From: Planctomycetota bacterium
Lineage (GTDB): Bacteria > Planctomycetota > PLA2 > JAEUHO01
DNA: 6,022 bases
Direction of reading: 5' to 3'
Assembly: GCA_024639415.1 (NCBI GenBank)
Contig: JAHEIK010000256.1
Location: 1-6,022 of the forward strand
Part shown: positions 5,048-6,022 of the stretch, piece by piece
How positions within the stretch are numbered: position 1 is the first letter of the stretch
Layout: every line of letters begins with the position of its first letter
Notes under the pieces: generated by a model
Database searches by the model: none
Told to the model about the DNA's origin: nothing
What the model saw: only the letters and a program-made list of their open reading frames with translations
Program-made: the position numbers and the translations under genes

Positions 5048-6022
5048 AGCTCCCCCAACTGTTCCGCGCGAAGAACCGCGCAGGCTCGACCCGGACCGCG
5101 GCGGCCTACGCCCTGGTCTTCCTGCTCCTGGCCGCCGGATGGACGCTCGGCACATTGCCGCGCGACGCAGAGGCGCGTGACGAGAGCGCGCCCGCCACGA
5201 GTGCCTGGTCCGGGCGCTGGTCCGAGGAGTTCCTGGAACTCGCAGCGAAGATCCCCGTGCAGTCCCAGGGGCGCGTGAAGCCCCTGCACACCTGGGCGAA
5301 CTTCGCGCTGCTGGGCACCAACGGCAAGCGCTCCTGCAAGGACGCGGACGGCAACAAGCTGACGGCCATGGAGTGGTGGCTCGACATCGTCTTCCGCAGC
5401 GACCTGGCGCGCACGCACTCGGCGTTCGTCATCCAAGACTACGAGGTCCTGGACGCGCTGGACCTGACCGAGGCGCGCAAGAAGAAGCGCGACTACTACA
5501 GCTACAACGAGGTCATGCCCGACGCGAAGACGCGTCGCAAGCTGCGCAGCCTGGCTCAGCGCTACCACAAGGTGGACGCCAAGGAGCGCTCGGGTGTCGA
5601 GGACGGCATCGTCAGCCTCGACGCCGCCGTCAGCCTGTTCGAGGGCCTGACGCGGCAGTTCCACTTCGCCCGGGTGACGTTGCCCGTCAACAGCTCGAAG
5701 ACGCTGCGCGAGCACTTCAAGGGTGCCAAGGAAGCGAGCGTCTGCGACGTCCTCGAGAAGGCCAGTGTCCTCGCCGCGTTCGTCCTCAAGGAGGGCGGGG
5801 GCATGGAGGGGCATGCCGCCGGCCACGGCGCGAAGGATGCCAACCTCAGTGAGGACGCCCAGGCGGTGAAGGACGTCCTCACCGCCGCCGTCGCGTCGGC
5901 CCAGGGCAGCCTGTCGATCGGCTTCTTCCCGCCCAGCAGCACCGACGTCGAAGCGCTGGCCCAGTGGTTCGGCGTTCACGACGTGATCGGCATCGCGGCG
6001 GCCAACGGCCTCGTCGATCCGG
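5044..6022 (+). CDS. ccsA: CcsA/ResC-like cytochrome c biogenesis protein, N-terminal part (3' end outside window)
   Basis: The frame is open from the ATG at 5044 to the window end, giving 326 codons without a stop. CcsA/ResC is the haem-handling partner of ResB in System II. Its diagnostic core, with the tryptophan-rich WWD haem-binding segment and several membrane helices, would lie downstream and cannot be seen. Visible are a basic N-terminus, one hydrophobic segment at about 20-38 (signal anchor) and a long extra-cytoplasmic domain. The latter carries IPVQSQGRVKPLHTWA (70-85), MEWWLDIVF (109-117) and YYSYNE (151-156). These match, from memory, the N-terminal domain of long CcsA proteins in Planctomycetota and Bacteroidota, where the consensus is close to 'iPVQ.gGRvKPLdTfAr'. 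A Gly/His/Met-rich stretch with His257 and His261 lies at 251-262. The start is fixed by the ATGA overlap with resB and a strong Shine-Dalgarno. The CcsA call rests on this N-terminal domain and the neighbour. Confidence 0.78.
   Translation, partial: MKLPQLFRAKNRAGSTRTAAAYALVFLLLAAGWTLGTLPRDAEARDESAPATSAWSGRWSEEFLELAAKIPVQSQGRVKPLHTWANFALLGTNGKRSCKDADGNKLTAMEWWLDIVFRSDLARTHSAFVIQDYEVLDALDLTEARKKKRDYYSYNEVMPDAKTRRKLRSLAQRYHKVDAKERSGVEDGIVSLDAAVSLFEGLTRQFHFARVTLPVNSSKTLREHFKGAKEASVCDVLEKASVLAAFVLKEGGGMEGHAAGHGAKDANLSEDAQAVKDVLTAAVASAQGSLSIGFFPPSSTDVEALAQWFGVHDVIGIAAANGLVDP

Noticed and set aside
4040..5155. Long minus-strand frame of 371 codons opposite resB
   Set aside because: It is a shadow of resB: His/Arg/Val-rich with no recognisable motif, while the plus frame has clear membrane segments and ResB features.
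4834..5979. Long minus-strand frame of 381 codons opposite ccsA
   Set aside because: The plus strand carries an uninterrupted frame with a coupled start, a signal anchor and CcsA-type motifs; the antisense frame has no recognisable domain.

Overview
The window is GC-rich, densely coding bacterial DNA. The best guess at its source is a planctomycete or a near relative. This rests on inference: a two-copy 'GDGGG...N(V/I)NRW.GQM' lipoprotein domain of a kind I associate with Planctomycetota, a System II cytochrome c maturation pair whose CcsA-like member carries a long extra-cytoplasmic N-terminal domain, and an rpsD that stands apart from a ribosomal-protein operon. No rRNA, tRNA, CRISPR array, transposase or phage gene was seen.

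Left part (1-1345, + strand): the C-terminal two thirds or so of a serine peptidase of family S9 (dipeptidyl-peptidase IV type). It holds the end of the beta-propeller and a complete alpha/beta-hydrolase domain with an intact Ser-Asp-His triad. The 5' end lies outside the window. The stop codon falls within the first bases of a tandem repeat. Positions 1346-1710 are non-coding: two roughly 95%-identical palindrome-rich units of 132 and 131 bp, a third partial start, and further hairpins. This gap separates the convergent peptidase and rpsD genes.

Middle part (1711-2316, - strand): rpsD, encoding ribosomal protein S4 (201 aa), with a good Shine-Dalgarno. Its stop codon is embedded in a 10-bp-stem perfect palindrome, a probable terminator. 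A 259-bp divergent spacer follows.

Right part (2576-6022, + strand): a probable three-gene operon. It starts with a lipoprotein made of two tandem copies of one domain. Next, 21 bp downstream, is a ResB/CcsB-like membrane protein with two EF-hand-style calcium loops in its extra-cytoplasmic part. Last is a CcsA/ResC-like protein, coupled by an ATGA overlap and cut by the window end. ResB and CcsA together form the System II (Ccs) machine that exports haem and attaches it to CXXCH apocytochromes outside the membrane. The lipoprotein's place at the head of this operon suggests, but does not prove, a related role in the cell envelope.

Nothing here is clearly a new system. The points most worth a second look are the duplicated-domain lipoprotein with equivalent cysteines, the EF-hand loops in ResB, and the repeat that supplies the peptidase's stop codon.
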